From NCBI GenBank assembly GCA_903834835.1, contig CAILKO010000049.1, positions 185,651-249,650 of the forward strand: 64,000 nt of DNA, written 5' to 3'. The notes under the pieces are model-generated. The model worked only from the letters and a program-made list of their open reading frames with translations. It had not been told where the DNA came from and searched no databases. Position 1 is the stretch's first letter. The number at the start of each line of letters is the position of its first letter. Shown piece after piece: positions 1 to 10,370 of this stretch. Position numbers and translations under genes: made by a program. The DNA comes from an uncultured Pseudomonadota bacterium. Lineage in GTDB: Bacteria > Pseudomonadota > Gammaproteobacteria > Burkholderiales > SG8-39.

Positions 1-1806
1 GAGGCAGGTGCTGCGCGCAGTGCTTCCGGCGCGATCACGGCAACACCGACGAAATCGGCGCCATCCGCCCCAAAGGACGAAGTGAAGCTGTCAAAGGCGG
101 ATCCGGCCAAGCCCGCGGCGCAAGCGGCGGCAAAGGGAGACGACAAGGTTGCGTCGGGCCGGGCGATAAAGGAGGCGCAGTCTCGTGCACAGGAGCTGGA
201 GAAGACGGTCACGGATCTCCAGAAGGTGCTTGATCTGAAGAGCAAGCAGCTGGCGGAACTGGAGGCCAAAGCGCCGAAGTCTGCCTCTCAGCCGGTGGCC
301 GCTCCTGCGGCACCGGCCGCCAAGCCCGCACCGATGCCGGAACCTCCCAAGGCAGTGCCGGTACCTGCTGTGCCTGCATCCGCAGCGACGCCGGTAGATG
401 CGGCCAAGGCGGAGCCTGCGAAGGCAGTCGAGCCGAAGCCCGCCCCGGAAACGTCAAAGCCGGTGCCTGCTAAGCCGACCGTAAAGGCAGCACCGCCTCC
501 GCCACCTGCGACAAGCTTTGTTGATGAGCTCCAGGAGAATGGTGCCGCCATCGGTGGAGCCGGAGTGGTGGCGATTCTGCTCGGCGCGTACGGGGCCTGG
601 GCGTGGCGTCGCAAGAAGAAAGCTGCCGCCGCCGTTCTCGGTGATGCGGTGACGCCTGGTCCGACTGTCGCTGTTGCTGCGCCAGCGGCGAACCCCGCCG
701 TTGCCGCTCAGGTCGAGGCGGCGATTGCATCGGCGAATCTGGCGCCCCAGGAATCGGACGAAGTGGATCCGGTCGCCGAGGCCGATGTCTATATGGCATA
801 CGGCCGCGACGCGCAGGCTGAGGAGATCTTGAAGGAAGCCCTCCAGAAGGATCCGGCACGGGTGCCGGTGCTGGCAAAGATGGTCGAAATTTACGCGCAA
901 CGCCGCGATGCGAAAGGCGTGGAGGAGTATGCGCTGAAGATCAAGTCGGCGACGGGCGGCGAAGGCGCGGAATGGGAAAAGGCCGCAGCGCTAGGGCAAT
1001 CCGTAGATCCAGACAACGGCCTGTACAGTGGTGTGGCAGGCGCGGGTGCGGCGGTGGTTACATCGGCGGCCAGTCCTGCGCTCGATTTCGATCTGGATGG
1101 ATCGACGGCGGCACCGGAAGCGCCTGTGGCTGATGTGGTCGCTCGAACTCCAGACGTCGTTCTTGACTTCGATCTCGGTGCACCGGAAGCTGAATCTTCT
1201 GGTGCCGCGACGGAATTCTCCCCCGACAAGACGGTCGTGGTTGATCCGACCAAGGCTGAGGGTGGGGATGGTCTGGGGCTGGACTTCGATCTTGGCGAAC
1301 CGGAACCCAGGGCGGAGGTGGCCACCGAGTCCGCGCCGGCAGCAGTTGCTGGAGATGGCGGGCTGGATTTTGATCTGGGCACGGATTCCTTGGATGCACC
1401 GGCCCCGCAGGCAACGACTGATGCCGCGTTGCCCGAACTTTCGATGAGCTCTGGCGACGACAAGGGACTGGATTTTGAACCGTCAGGAAAAGCTTCGCCT
1501 GCAACGGACAATGCTTCGGTTGACTTCGATTTGAATCTTGATCTCGGGTCCTCCGCAGGTTCCGAATCCCAGGTAGACGCGCCGTCCATCGATCTTGGCA
1601 GCATCAGTCTGGATCTTGATGCGCCGGGAGGCTCCGGGACGGTTGATCCGAAATGGCAGAATGCCTCGGACAAACTCGATCTCGCCAAAGCATTCGAAGA
1701 AATGAACGATAAGAGTGGTGCGCGAGACCTGCTGAACGAAGTTCTCAGGGACGGCGATGCTGCGCAGAAGCAGCAGGCGCAGGAGATGCTGGCGCGCCTG
1801 GGCTGA
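1..1806 (+). CDS. fimV: FimV-like polar/peptidoglycan-associated protein, C-terminal part (5' end outside window)
   Basis: The frame is open from base 1, so the N-terminus (LysM region in the family) lies upstream. Visible in order: a Pro/Ala/Lys-rich stretch, a short coiled coil around bases 163-270 (EAQSRAQELEKTVTDLQ), a second Pro/Ala-rich linker, one transmembrane helix at about 541-603 followed by RRKKK, a cytoplasmic TPR-like segment (YMAYGRDAQAEEILKEAL), an acidic region with degenerate LDFDLG repeats (about 1081-1620), and the conserved FimV C-terminal domain (DLAKAFEEMNDKSGARDLL). FimV family members organise the cell pole and affect twitching motility and type IV pili; that role is family knowledge. 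It precedes truA as is usual in betaproteobacteria. Identification is firm from the C-terminal domain. Confidence 0.9.
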   Translation, partial: EAGAARSASGAITATPTKSAPSAPKDEVKLSKADPAKPAAQAAAKGDDKVASGRAIKEAQSRAQELEKTVTDLQKVLDLKSKQLAELEAKAPKSASQPVAAPAAPAAKPAPMPEPPKAVPVPAVPASAATPVDAAKAEPAKAVEPKPAPETSKPVPAKPTVKAAPPPPPATSFVDELQENGAAIGGAGVVAILLGAYGAWAWRRKKKAAAAVLGDAVTPGPTVAVAAPAANPAVAAQVEAAIASANLAPQESDEVDPVAEADVYMAYGRDAQAEEILKEALQKDPARVPVLAKMVEIYAQRRDAKGVEEYALKIKSATGGEGAEWEKAAALGQSVDPDNGLYSGVAGAGAAVVTSAASPALDFDLDGSTAAPEAPVADVVARTPDVVLDFDLGAPEAESSGAATEFSPDKTVVVDPTKAEGGDGLGLDFDLGEPEPRAEVATESAPAAVAGDGGLDFDLGTDSLDAPAPQATTDAALPELSMSSGDDKGLDFEPSGKASPATDNASVDFDLNLDLGSSAGSESQVDAPSIDLGSISLDLDAPGGSGTVDPKWQNASDKLDLAKAFEEMNDKSGARDLLNEVLRDGDAAQKQQAQEMLARLG

Positions 1807-1864
1807 TCGCGATGCGGGCTGCTGGTGGCCCGTTCGCGCATGCACAGAAAGCGGACACCGGCCC

Positions 1865-2656
1865 ATGAAATTCGCGCTGGGCGTGGAGTACGACGGCAGC
1901 CAATTTCTAGGATGGCAACGGCAGGCTACAGGGCCGACCGTTCAGGCAGCAATCGAGGCGGCGCTCTCTGTCGTCGCGGACGAGGCGGTGATGGTCGTGT
2001 GCGCCGGGCGCACTGATCGCGGCGTTCACGGTGTCGAGCAGGTGGTTCATTTCGACACTTCGACGGAGCGGCCCATTTCGGCCTGGGTTCGCGGCGTAAA
2101 TGCCTTGCTTCCGGACTCAATTGCAGTACTTTGGGCGAAGCACGTTCCCGAGACCTTCCACGCGCGGTACAGCGCGACGGCCCGGACTTACCGCTATGTT
2201 CTGTTGAACCGGAGCGTGCGACCTGCGCTGGAGGCTCGCCACGCGGGTTGGTTTCACCGAAGGCTTGATCACGGGTTGATGCAGGAGGCTGCCGCCTTGC
2301 TGATAGGTACGCACGATTTCTCCGCATTCCGTTCTTCAGAATGCCAGGCGAAGACGCCAGTGCGAAGTCTTACGACCTGCGACGTACTGCAGATGGGCGA
2401 TCGGTTCGAGTTTCTACTTTCTGCCAATGCATTCCTGCATCATATGGTGCGGAACATCGTTGGAACTCTGGTGTATGTGGGCAAGGGCAAGCACGCGCCG
2501 GAGTGGGCTAGGCAAGTCCTCGAATCGAGAGAGAGAGCCTTGGCGGCGCCTACATTCGCGCCGGAGGGGCTCTATCTCGAACGGGTTAACTATTCCGAAA
2601 TTTGGGGATTGCCTCAGCGGGGCGCAGTCCGTATTTCAGCATTGATGGAGAATTGA
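1865..2656 (+). CDS. truA: tRNA pseudouridine(38-40) synthase TruA
   Basis: Makes pseudouridine at positions 38-40 of the tRNA anticodon arm. The 263-residue product has the usual family length and starts MKFALGVEYDGSQFLGWQ. The catalytic aspartate is D51 in the motif CAGRTDRGVHG. The frame is open upstream into fimV, but ATG 1865 gives the conserved N-terminus, so I chose it. No strong Shine-Dalgarno (SD) sequence is visible. It sits 58 bases after fimV and one base before the trpF start, so it is probably cotranscribed with the trp genes. Confidence 0.95.
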   Translation: MKFALGVEYDGSQFLGWQRQATGPTVQAAIEAALSVVADEAVMVVCAGRTDRGVHGVEQVVHFDTSTERPISAWVRGVNALLPDSIAVLWAKHVPETFHARYSATARTYRYVLLNRSVRPALEARHAGWFHRRLDHGLMQEAAALLIGTHDFSAFRSSECQAKTPVRSLTTCDVLQMGDRFEFLLSANAFLHHMVRNIVGTLVYVGKGKHAPEWARQVLESRERALAAPTFAPEGLYLERVNYSEIWGLPQRGAVRISALMEN

Positions 2657-2657
2657 A

Positions 2658-3278
2658 TTGCGCACCCGAATCAAGATCTGCGGCATTACGAGCGCGAGTG
2701 ACGCGGAAATGTGCGCAGTGCTGGGGGCCGACGCGCTGGGGCTCAATTTTTACGAGCGCAGCCCGCGCTATCTCACGGTAGCCGCTGCGGTAGACGTGGC
2801 AGCGGGTGCCTCGGCGCTCGTCAGTCTGGTTGCGCTTTTCGTGAATCCGACCCCGGATCTGGTACGGTCCGTCATCGAACGCGTCCGGCCATCCCTGCTT
2901 CAGTTCCATGGCGACGAGTCGGCGAACTTTTGCGAGCAGTTTCAGTTTCCGTACATGAAGGTCTGCAGGATGGGAGACGGTGTCGATTTGTTAGAATACA
3001 TGCGTCCGTTTGGCTCTGCCAAAGCGTGGTTGGCGGACGCGTACAGCGAAAAGTACGGCGGAGCCGGGAAACAGTTTGACTGGGATCGCTTGCCTGCAAT
3101 TTGTCCTCGACCTCTGATCCTTTCGGGCGGTCTGGATCCGCAGAATGCGGCTGCGGCAGTGACCCGGGTGAGACCCTGGGCATTGGACGTCTGCAGTGGA
3201 GTGGAGTCAGCCAAGGGCGTCAAGGATCCTGAAAGGGTCGCTTCGTTTATCTCCGAGGTTAGAAATGCAGACGAGTAA
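2658..3278 (+). CDS. trpF: Phosphoribosylanthranilate isomerase TrpF
   Basis: Catalyses the Amadori rearrangement of phosphoribosylanthranilate to CdRP in tryptophan synthesis. The 206-residue (beta/alpha)8 barrel begins [10 protein letters not shown], where the Cys is the expected catalytic base, and contains QFHGDE and the phosphate-binding LSGGLDP segment. The start is TTG 2658: a stop at 2643-2645 excludes a longer protein and GGAG at 2647-2650 is well spaced. The gene overlaps trpB by 14 bases, suggesting translational coupling. As in many proteobacteria, trpF is grouped with trpBA rather than fused to trpC. Confidence 0.95.
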   Translation: MRTRIKICGITSASDAEMCAVLGADALGLNFYERSPRYLTVAAAVDVAAGASALVSLVALFVNPTPDLVRSVIERVRPSLLQFHGDESANFCEQFQFPYMKVCRMGDGVDLLEYMRPFGSAKAWLADAYSEKYGGAGKQFDWDRLPAICPRPLILSGGLDPQNAAAAVTRVRPWALDVCSGVESAKGVKDPERVASFISEVRNADE

Positions 3279-4464
3279 ATGGCCTGATAGCGCTGGGCAT
3301 TTCGGGCCGTACGGCGGGGTGTTTGTCGCAGAGACGCTTACGCACGCGTTGGGTGATCTGATCGAAGCGTATGAGCGATATCGGGTCGACCCTGCGTTTC
3401 AGGATGAGTTGCGCTACGAGCTCAAGCACTACGTCGGGCGACCATCGCCTGTGTATCACGCCCGGCGCCTGTCGCAGAAGGCAGGCGGTGCGCAGATCTA
3501 TCTGAAGCGCGAGGACCTCAATCACACGGGGGCCCACAAGATCAATAGCACCGTCGGACAAGCCATGCTGGCTGTCCGGATGGGGAAGAAGCGCGTAATC
3601 GCTGAGACCGGTGCCGGTCAGCATGGCGTCGCCAGCGCGACGGTCGCGGCGCGCTACGGCCTCGAATGTGTTGTCTATATGGGTGCGGAGGACATAAAGC
3701 GGCAGGCGGCGAATGTCTATCGGATGAAACTGCTTGGGGCGTCGGTGGTATCGGTTGAGTCAGGCTCCAGAACACTCAAGGATGCTCTAAACGAGGCGAT
3801 GCGCGACTGGGTGACTAACGTCGACGACACGTTCTATATTCTCGGCACGGTCGCCGGCCCGCATCCTTATCCCATGATGGTGCGCGACTTCCAGTCCGTG
3901 ATCGGTGAAGAATGCCTGACGCAAATGCCGGACCTTGCAGGGCGGCAACCCGATGCGATCCTCGCATGCGTGGGCGGAGGTTCGAATGCGATGGGAATCT
4001 TCTATCCGTATGTCGACAGGGACGAGGTGCGTCTGATCGGAGTGGAGGCTGCGGGAGAGGGCCTCGAGAGCGGCCGGCACGCCGCTTCGCTGTGTGCCGG
4101 AAAACCTGGCGTATTGCATGGGAATCGCACCTACCTGCTCCAGGATGAGGACGGGCAGATTACGGAAACGCATTCCATTTCCGCTGGACTCGACTATCCC
4201 GGGGTGGGGCCTGAGCACGCATGGCTCAAGGATTGTGGCCGCGCGGAATATGTCGCCGTCACCGATTCCGAGGCGCTGGCTGCGTTCCATGATCTATGCA
4301 GACTGGAAGGCATCATCCCTGCGCTTGAATCCAGTCATGCCGTTGCCTATGCAATGAAACTCGCGGCGACGATGCCGTCAGACCGCATACTTCTAGTCAA
4401 TCTTTCGGGCCGAGGCGACAAGGACATGCACACCGTCGCCGAGCGCTCTGGGATCACCTTCTGA
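3265..4464 (+). CDS. trpB: Tryptophan synthase beta subunit TrpB
   Basis: PLP enzyme that condenses indole with serine to give tryptophan, as the beta half of the alpha2beta2 complex. Product is 399 residues, family length. The PLP-binding lysine is K92 in HTGAHKINS, and the phosphate loop is [13 protein letters not shown] 3265 is supported by GAGG at 3254-3257 and by the start [18 protein letters not shown]; longer starts inside trpF lack conservation. The stop is two bases before trpA, its partner subunit. Confidence 0.97.
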   Translation: MQTSKWPDSAGHFGPYGGVFVAETLTHALGDLIEAYERYRVDPAFQDELRYELKHYVGRPSPVYHARRLSQKAGGAQIYLKREDLNHTGAHKINSTVGQAMLAVRMGKKRVIAETGAGQHGVASATVAARYGLECVVYMGAEDIKRQAANVYRMKLLGASVVSVESGSRTLKDALNEAMRDWVTNVDDTFYILGTVAGPHPYPMMVRDFQSVIGEECLTQMPDLAGRQPDAILACVGGGSNAMGIFYPYVDRDEVRLIGVEAAGEGLESGRHAASLCAGKPGVLHGNRTYLLQDEDGQITETHSISAGLDYPGVGPEHAWLKDCGRAEYVAVTDSEALAAFHDLCRLEGIIPALESSHAVAYAMKLAATMPSDRILLVNLSGRGDKDMHTVAERSGITF

Positions 4465-4466
4465 CG

Positions 4467-5270
4467 ATGTCCAGAATCGCAGACTGCTTTGCCAACCTAA
4501 GAAAGTCAGGACGCAAGGCCCTGATCCCGTACATCACAGCGGGCGATCCGACGCCGGTACTTACTGTCGCCCTGATGACCGCGCTGGTCGAAGCTGGAGC
4601 CGACATCATCGAACTTGGCGTGCCGTTTTCTGATCCTATGGCCGACGGTCCGGTCATCCAGCGTTCAAGCGAACGTGCGCTGAAGCACCATGTTGGTTTG
4701 CGCACGGTGCTGGCCCTTGTACAAGACTTCCGCAAGGATAACGCGCACACGCCCGTGGTCCTGATGGGTTATGCGAACCCGATCGAGGCACTCGGCCGCG
4801 TCCAGTTTGTTGAGCAGGCCGTTGCAGCAGGAGTCGATGGCGTTCTTGTGGTCGACTATCCGCCTGAGGAGTGCGGCTCCTTTGCACAACAGGCTCAGAG
4901 CGCGGGTCTTGACACGATTTTCCTACTTGCGCCTACGTCAACTGAAGATCGGATTCGTGAAGTTGCGAAGGTTGGCAGCGGATACCTCTACTACGTGTCG
5001 CTACGTGGTGTCACCGGTTCGGCGAATCTCGACCTGGGCGACGTCGCAGCGCACTTGCCAATGATCCGGGCGGCGAGCTCTCTGCCGATCGGTGTTGGAT
5101 TCGGCATCCGGGACGCGGAGTCCGCCAAGCGAGTGGCGCGCGAGGCGGATGCGGTCGTGATCGGCAGCCGAATCATTCAGGAAATCGAGTCTGCCGGTCC
5201 GGCTGCTGCGGTGGAACAGGTGAAGAGATTTCTCCGCCCCATCCGATTGGCCATGGACGAGCAGGGCTGA
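4467..5270 (+). CDS. trpA: Tryptophan synthase alpha subunit TrpA
   Basis: Cleaves indole-3-glycerol phosphate to indole and glyceraldehyde 3-phosphate; indole is channelled to TrpB. Product is 267 residues. Both catalytic acids are present at the classic numbering: E49 in [12 protein letters not shown] and D60 in the following [17 protein letters not shown] near the C-terminus matches the phosphate-binding region. It follows trpB by two bases and precedes accD by 21, within the same operon. Confidence 0.97.
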   Translation: MSRIADCFANLRKSGRKALIPYITAGDPTPVLTVALMTALVEAGADIIELGVPFSDPMADGPVIQRSSERALKHHVGLRTVLALVQDFRKDNAHTPVVLMGYANPIEALGRVQFVEQAVAAGVDGVLVVDYPPEECGSFAQQAQSAGLDTIFLLAPTSTEDRIREVAKVGSGYLYYVSLRGVTGSANLDLGDVAAHLPMIRAASSLPIGVGFGIRDAESAKRVAREADAVVIGSRIIQEIESAGPAAAVEQVKRFLRPIRLAMDEQG

Positions 5271-5291
5271 TGCGCCGCGTGGAGGTATGAA

Positions 5292-6164
5292 ATGAGCTGG
5301 CTCCAGAAACTCCTTCCTCCAAAGATCCAGCGTACGCCGGGCGGCGCGCGGAAAAGCGTTCCGGAAGGCCTGTGGACCAAGTGCCAAGCCTGCGACGCGG
5401 TGCTTTACGCAACGGACGTTGAGGCCAATCTGAATGTGTGCCCGAAGTGCTCCTACCATCAACGGATTGGGGCAAGGGCGAGGCTGGACGCGTTGTTAGA
5501 CCCAGAGGGACGTTACGAGATCGGGGCCGACGTCTTGCCTGTGGATACGCTTAAATTCAAGGACTCCCGGCGTTACACAGAACGTCTCGCAGAGGCCAAT
5601 CGCCAGACGGGGGAGGGCGATGCATTGGTCGTCATGCAGGGATCGGTGAAGACGATCGGTCTTGTATGCGCGGCATTCGAGTTTGATTTCATGGGTGGAT
5701 CCATGGGATCTGTCGTTGGGGAGCGTTTCGTGCGCGGCGTGCGAGCGGCGGTGGAACAGTCGTTGCCGCTCGTTTGCGTCTCGGCTTCAGGTGGGGCGCG
5801 GATGCAGGAGGGCGTGTTGTCCCTTATGCAGATGGCCAAAACGACGGCCGCACTTACGGAACTGGCAGAGCGAAGCTTGCCGTTCATCTCGGTCCTAACT
5901 GATCCGACGATGGGGGGCGTGTCCGCGAGTTTTGCAATGATTGGCGACGTAGTCATCGCAGAACCCAAGGCGCTCATCGGTTTTGCGGGTCCGCGCGTGA
6001 TCGAACAAACGGTCCGGCAGAAACTTCCGGAGGCCTTTCAGCGTTCCGAATTCCTGCTTGAGAAGGGTGCGGTGGATATGGTGGTTGACCGCAGGCAGAT
6101 GCGTGACAAGATTGCATCCATCCTCGCCATGATGATGGACAGGGCGCTGGACGAGGCCGCCTGA
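5292..6164 (+). CDS. accD: Acetyl-CoA carboxylase carboxyltransferase subunit beta AccD
   Basis: With AccA, transfers CO2 from carboxybiotin to acetyl-CoA to make malonyl-CoA for fatty acid synthesis. Product is 290 residues. An N-terminal zinc ribbon has cysteines C31, C34, C50 and C53. The carboxyltransferase fold follows, with [11 protein letters not shown] and the oxyanion-type GGVSASFAM region. GGAGG at 5281-5285 precedes ATG 5292. accD next to trpA and folC is a standard proteobacterial arrangement. Confidence 0.97.
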   Translation: MSWLQKLLPPKIQRTPGGARKSVPEGLWTKCQACDAVLYATDVEANLNVCPKCSYHQRIGARARLDALLDPEGRYEIGADVLPVDTLKFKDSRRYTERLAEANRQTGEGDALVVMQGSVKTIGLVCAAFEFDFMGGSMGSVVGERFVRGVRAAVEQSLPLVCVSASGGARMQEGVLSLMQMAKTTAALTELAERSLPFISVLTDPTMGGVSASFAMIGDVVIAEPKALIGFAGPRVIEQTVRQKLPEAFQRSEFLLEKGAVDMVVDRRQMRDKIASILAMMMDRALDEAA

Positions 6165-6177
6165 ATAAGGGGCATCA

Positions 6178-7467
6178 GTGCGGCTTCCCGATACGCTGCC
6201 GGAGTGGCTCAAGTTCATCGAGAACCGGCACGTCAAGGCCATCGATCTCGGCTTGGACAGGGTCGGGGACGTGCTGTCCAGACTGGACTTCCGGCGCGAC
6301 TGCCCCGTCATTACGGTTGGTGGAACCAATGGCAAGGGTTCGACCTGTGCAATCCTCGAATCGATCCTGCATTGCGCTGGATATCGAGTCGGTCTGTATA
6401 CCTCACCTCACCTGGTTCGCTACAACGAGCGTGTGCGGATCTGCGGCCGAGAGGTATCTGATGAGGCGCTGTGCGCCGCGTTCCGCGCCGTAGAGACCGC
6501 GCGCGGGGCGACCTCCCTCACCTATTTCGAGTATGGCACGCTCGGAGCACTCTGGCTCTTCGGGCGCTCGTCTCTCGACGCAATGATTCTCGAAGTCGGG
6601 CTGGGCGGTCGACTCGATGCGGTCAACGCTATCGACACAGACTGCGCGGTGATTACCAGCGTCGACCTCGACCACATGGATATCCTCGGAGAGACGCGAG
6701 ACCTGATTGGGGGAGAGAAGGCTGGAATTTTTCGCTCGGGAAAACCTGCGGTTGTTGCATTGTCCGAGCCGCCAGACTCGGTAGTCGCTGCCGCCAATGC
6801 GTGCGGAGCAACGCTCCTGCAGCTTTCTAGGGACTTTGGGTTCGCACGTGAGTCGACCCAATGGTGGTCGTACTGGGGGCCATCGGGTGCGCGCCACGGC
6901 ATGGCGTTTCCTGCTCTTCGAGGTCAGCTTCAACTACGCAACGCGTCGGCAGCCCTTTGCGCGCTCGATTCGGTTCGCGGGAGGCTGCCAATTTCCATGA
7001 GCGAGGTGCGCAATGGACTCGCCAATGTCGCCTTGCCAGGCCGCTTTCAAGTCGTGCCAGGTCGACCGCAGATTATTCTCGACGTCGGCCACAATCCTGA
7101 GGCTGCCAGAGCCTTGCGAGAGAATCTCGCGAATTCCCATTACGCACCCAATACTCGCGTTGTAATGGGGATGATGAAGGACAAGGACATGCGTGGCGTC
7201 GTAAGTGAGTTGGCTCTAGTCGTCGACTCCTGGCACCTCACCGCTCTTCCGAGTACGAGGGCCGCGACGCCCGAACAACTGGCCGATATCGTGCGTGAAT
7301 CAGCGCCTGGCGTGCCATACAGTCTGCACGACAATCCCATCGAGGCGCTCTGCAAAGCTAAGGCTGAGGCACAACCCGATGATAAAATTCTTGTTTTCGG
7401 ATCGTTCCTGACGGTTGGCGCGGTGCTGGCAGAACTTGACGTCAAGAGAGGCGTGTCTGATGGGTGA
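6178..7467 (+). CDS. folC: Bifunctional dihydrofolate/folylpolyglutamate synthase FolC
   Basis: Adds glutamate to dihydropteroate and then further glutamates to folates, using ATP. Product is 429 residues. The P-loop is GGTNGKGSTCA (residues 48-58), with the Mur-ligase-like segment EVGLGGRLDAVN and the C-terminal DVGHNPEAARAL motif. The start is GTG 6178, thirteen bases after the accD stop. Its 3' end overlaps the following SPOR-domain gene by eight bases, suggesting translational coupling. Confidence 0.96.
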   Translation: MRLPDTLPEWLKFIENRHVKAIDLGLDRVGDVLSRLDFRRDCPVITVGGTNGKGSTCAILESILHCAGYRVGLYTSPHLVRYNERVRICGREVSDEALCAAFRAVETARGATSLTYFEYGTLGALWLFGRSSLDAMILEVGLGGRLDAVNAIDTDCAVITSVDLDHMDILGETRDLIGGEKAGIFRSGKPAVVALSEPPDSVVAAANACGATLLQLSRDFGFARESTQWWSYWGPSGARHGMAFPALRGQLQLRNASAALCALDSVRGRLPISMSEVRNGLANVALPGRFQVVPGRPQIILDVGHNPEAARALRENLANSHYAPNTRVVMGMMKDKDMRGVVSELALVVDSWHLTALPSTRAATPEQLADIVRESAPGVPYSLHDNPIEALCKAKAEAQPDDKILVFGSFLTVGAVLAELDVKRGVSDG

Positions 7468-8218
7468 GGAACTGGACGTAGATGCCCTGAAGCGCCGCGG
7501 GCGGCGGCGGCTGATCGGGGCGATAGCCCTGGTCCTGCTGGCAGTACTGATCCTGCCCATGGTTTTTGACCCCGAGCCGGGTCCGGCCACATCCTCAGTG
7601 CAAGTTCGTATCCCAGGAGAGGGCGATGCCAATTTTTCGCCCAAGGGCGAATCGGCTCGAACTGCCTCCGTGACTCCAACGGGCAAGGCTGAAGTGTCCG
7701 ATGACTCGCCGAGATCGGCGGGTGCAGCGAATACCCTATCTGGAGCAGTGGCCGCATCGGTGCCATCGGTGCCATCGGTGCCTGCTTCATCCGTTGCTGT
7801 ACCTCCGCCTGTCGCAACCCCGTCCGCTGCACCGCCTGCTGCGGTATCGGCACTTGCAGGCGATGCGAAGGATAAATCGAGCTCAGCCGTAACTGGGTCC
7901 AAGCTGCCCCAGAACGCAAAGTCTGCGCCTGTCGCAGCCGCGTCAGGATTAAAGCGTGAAGTTCCTGCGTCGGCTGAAAAATCGGGTTTTGTTGTTCAGA
8001 TTGCCGCATTTTCCAGTTCGCAGAAGCTCAAGGAACTCGTCGCAAAACTCAAGGCGGAGAACATTTCCTATTTTACCGAGCCGGTTGCCACTGCGAAAGG
8101 GCAAGTCACGCGCGTCCGGGCGGGTCCGTTTGAAACTAAGGAATCGGCGGACAAAGTTCGCGAACGCCTGGTGCGACTTGGCCTAAAACCCGGGCCGAGC
8201 GTGCAGAGAGAAGGATGA
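7460..8218 (+). CDS. dedD: SPOR-domain inner-membrane protein, DedD-like
   Basis: Product is 252 residues: a short cytoplasmic N-terminus rich in Arg (LKRRGRRRL), one membrane helix (about residues 17-34), a long low-complexity Ala/Ser/Pro linker, and a C-terminal SPOR domain (FVVQIAAFSSSQKLKELVAKL ... VTRVRAGPFETKESADKV). SPOR domains bind septal peptidoglycan lacking stem peptides, so a cell-division role is expected. The linker carries a 9-base tandem repeat at 7754-7780. It overlaps folC by 8 bases and cvpA by 4. The gene symbol rests on family and position between folC and cvpA. Confidence 0.88.
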   Translation: MGEELDVDALKRRGRRRLIGAIALVLLAVLILPMVFDPEPGPATSSVQVRIPGEGDANFSPKGESARTASVTPTGKAEVSDDSPRSAGAANTLSGAVAASVPSVPSVPASSVAVPPPVATPSAAPPAAVSALAGDAKDKSSSAVTGSKLPQNAKSAPVAAASGLKREVPASAEKSGFVVQIAAFSSSQKLKELVAKLKAENISYFTEPVATAKGQVTRVRAGPFETKESADKVRERLVRLGLKPGPSVQREG

Positions 8219-8715
8219 CGTGGCTGGACTACGCCACTGGTGCAGTGTTTCTTGCATCGATTGCGTGGGGTACGTGGCGCGGGCTGTTGAGGGAAATAGT
8301 GGCCATACTGGGCTGGGTCATCGCCTTTCTCGCCGCGGGACTGTTTTCCGGTCCATTGTCAGAAAGGCTGCAGGATTTGATCCAAGTCGCGCAGCTAAGG
8401 GTGATCGCCGCCTATATATCGGTTTTCATCGGTGCGCTTGTGGTCACGACGATTGCTGGACTCGTCGTCGCGCGTCTCGCCCAGGCTGCGGGACTAGGCG
8501 GGCTCGATCGGCTCCTGGGGGCCGGTTTTGGCGTGTTTCGCGGCGTGTTGATACTCGTTGTGTTCGCGCTGCTGGCTGGTCTCACCTCCCTTCCGCGTCA
8601 GACGGTCTGGACTTCCTCGTTTTCCGGGCCGGTGCTCGTCATTGCGGCCAAAGCCGCCATACCTTGGTTGCCGCAAAGCCTGACGCAAAAAATCTCGTTC
8701 GAAGGAGCGATGTGA
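8215..8715 (+). CDS. cvpA: CvpA family membrane protein
   Basis: A 166-residue integral membrane protein with four predicted hydrophobic segments (beginning [21 protein letters not shown], then around residues 25-45, 60-90 and 100-125). The family is named for colicin V production in E. coli; its molecular role is not established. It overlaps the SPOR gene by four bases (ATGA) and sits 43 bases upstream of purF, the classic cvpA-purF pair. Confidence 0.92.
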   Translation: MTWLDYATGAVFLASIAWGTWRGLLREIVAILGWVIAFLAAGLFSGPLSERLQDLIQVAQLRVIAAYISVFIGALVVTTIAGLVVARLAQAAGLGGLDRLLGAGFGVFRGVLILVVFALLAGLTSLPRQTVWTSSFSGPVLVIAAKAAIPWLPQSLTQKISFEGAM

Positions 8716-8758
8716 GCGGACCTACTGCAATGACCAACTTCCGGGAAGGCGGTGCAAG

Positions 8759-10285
8759 ATGTGTGGAATATTAGGAATCGTCGCCCAATCTCCGGTCAAC
8801 CAGCTTCTTTACGATGGGCTGCTTCTCCTTCAGCATCGCGGACAGGATGCCGCCGGTATCGTTTCAGGTGAGGGCAATACCCTTCACATGCAGCGTGGCA
8901 GCGGGATGGTCAGAGATGTCTTTCGGACCAGGAACATGCGGTCGCTCCCTGGAAACATAGGGATCGCCCATTGCCGTTATCCAACTGCAGGGTCGGCCAG
9001 CAAGGTGTCAGAGGCACAGCCGTTTTACGTCAATTCGCCTTTTGGAATCGTCCTCGGCCACAACGGGAATCTGACCAATGCCGAGGCGCTCAAGGAGGAG
9101 ATGTTCCGGCTCGACTTGCGGCATATCAATACCAATTCGGATTCTGAAGTGCTGCTCAACGTGCTGGCGCATGAATTGGAAACAGCGTCCATTCGTCTGC
9201 GGCTGGATCCGCAGACGATTTTCGAGGCTGTTGCCAATGTCCACAGACGCTGCAGAGGGGCGTACGCGGTTGTCGCAATGATCGCCGGCTACGGCCTTCT
9301 GGCGTTTCGGGATCCCTATGGAATCCGTCCGGCGGTGATCGGGACGAACGAGGTTGATGGCCGAACGGAATACATGGTGGCATCGGAGTCAGTGGCACTC
9401 GATGCACTCGGGTACAAGCTACTTCGCGATATTGAGCCCGGCGAAGCTGTATTCATAGATTCAGAAGGTCGATTCTTCAGCCAGCAATGTGCCCAGGTTC
9501 CGAGTCTGAATCCATGCATTTTCGAGTATGTGTACCTTGCGCGGCCGGATTCTCTGATTGACGGGGTTTCTGTCTATGAGGCCAGGCTGAACATGGGCCA
9601 GAAGCTCGCAGAGAAGATCGCGCGCGAATTCGGACACTTGAAGATAGACGTGGTGATTCCGATTCCCGATTCAAGCCGTCCGTCGGCGCTCCAGCTTGCG
9701 ATGAATCTCGGCGTTCCTTACAGGGAAGGATTCGTCAAGAATCGCTACATCGGTCGCACATTCATCATGCCCGGGCAGGAAGTCCGGAAGAAATCGGTCC
9801 GCCAGAAACTGAATGCGATTTCACTTGAATTCCGGGGCAAGAACGTTCTGCTTGTCGATGACTCGATCGTGCGCGGGACGACTAGTCGTGAGATCGTGCA
9901 GATGGCGCGGGAGGCAGGTGCGGTCAATGTGTTCTTTGCGTCGGCGGCACCACCTGTGCGCTTCCCGAATGTCTATGGTATCGACATGCCCACGCGATCC
10001 GAACTCATTGCCGCGGACAGGACTGAGGATGAAGTAGCCAAGGAAATTGGGGCAGATGCGCTGATCTACCAGGAGCTTGACGCATTAAAGGATGCGATTC
10101 GTGCACTCAATCCTGCAATCACCAGTTTTGAGACGTCCTGCTTCGACGGCAAATACGTTACAGGCGATGTCACGATCGATTACCTGTACGAGGTCGAGGC
10201 CAGGCGGAATGCGGGCCGTGACTCGGATGATGATCCGGACAACGCGCAACTGGATCTGAATCTGGATCTGTCGGTTCGCAATTAG
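8759..10285 (+). CDS. purF: Amidophosphoribosyltransferase PurF
   Basis: Commits PRPP to purine synthesis by replacing pyrophosphate with ammonia from glutamine. Product is 508 residues. The N-terminal glutaminase starts MCGILGIV, with Cys2 becoming the catalytic N-terminal cysteine after Met removal. The C-terminal phosphoribosyltransferase domain has the PRPP loop [17 protein letters not shown]. It has the usual position after cvpA and is the last gene of the long operon; a new promoter for metZ follows. Confidence 0.97.
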   Translation: MCGILGIVAQSPVNQLLYDGLLLLQHRGQDAAGIVSGEGNTLHMQRGSGMVRDVFRTRNMRSLPGNIGIAHCRYPTAGSASKVSEAQPFYVNSPFGIVLGHNGNLTNAEALKEEMFRLDLRHINTNSDSEVLLNVLAHELETASIRLRLDPQTIFEAVANVHRRCRGAYAVVAMIAGYGLLAFRDPYGIRPAVIGTNEVDGRTEYMVASESVALDALGYKLLRDIEPGEAVFIDSEGRFFSQQCAQVPSLNPCIFEYVYLARPDSLIDGVSVYEARLNMGQKLAEKIAREFGHLKIDVVIPIPDSSRPSALQLAMNLGVPYREGFVKNRYIGRTFIMPGQEVRKKSVRQKLNAISLEFRGKNVLLVDDSIVRGTTSREIVQMAREAGAVNVFFASAAPPVRFPNVYGIDMPTRSELIAADRTEDEVAKEIGADALIYQELDALKDAIRALNPAITSFETSCFDGKYVTGDVTIDYLYEVEARRNAGRDSDDDPDNAQLDLNLDLSVRN

Positions 10286-10331
10286 GTCCGGGTGCTGCAG
10301 TCGAGCCCGGGATCTAGGGCACCGTGAGATA

Positions 10332-10360
10332 TTTACCGAGGGGATTTCGCTCCATATAAT
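10332..10360 (+). promoter_or_regulatory. sigma70-type promoter of metZ
   Basis: The -35 element TTTACC is at 10332-10337, followed by a 17-base spacer and a perfect TATAAT at 10355-10360. Transcription would start near 10367, just before the aptamer at 10371, so the promoter and riboswitch positions support each other. Confidence 0.8.
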
Positions 10361-10370
10361 CGGTTGCCAT

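Noticed and set aside
891..1841. Long open frame (316 codons) antisense to fimV
   Set aside because: It mirrors the biased codons of fimV, has Ser/Arg-rich low-complexity translation and no recognisable domain or SD.
7140..8009. 289-codon open frame antisense to folC and the SPOR gene
   Set aside because: It spans two well-supported genes on the other strand and shows no family motif; a GC-rich shadow frame.
10288..10310. Hairpin CCGGG/CCCGG after purF as a terminator
   Set aside because: Only five base pairs with a 13-base loop and no T-tract follows.
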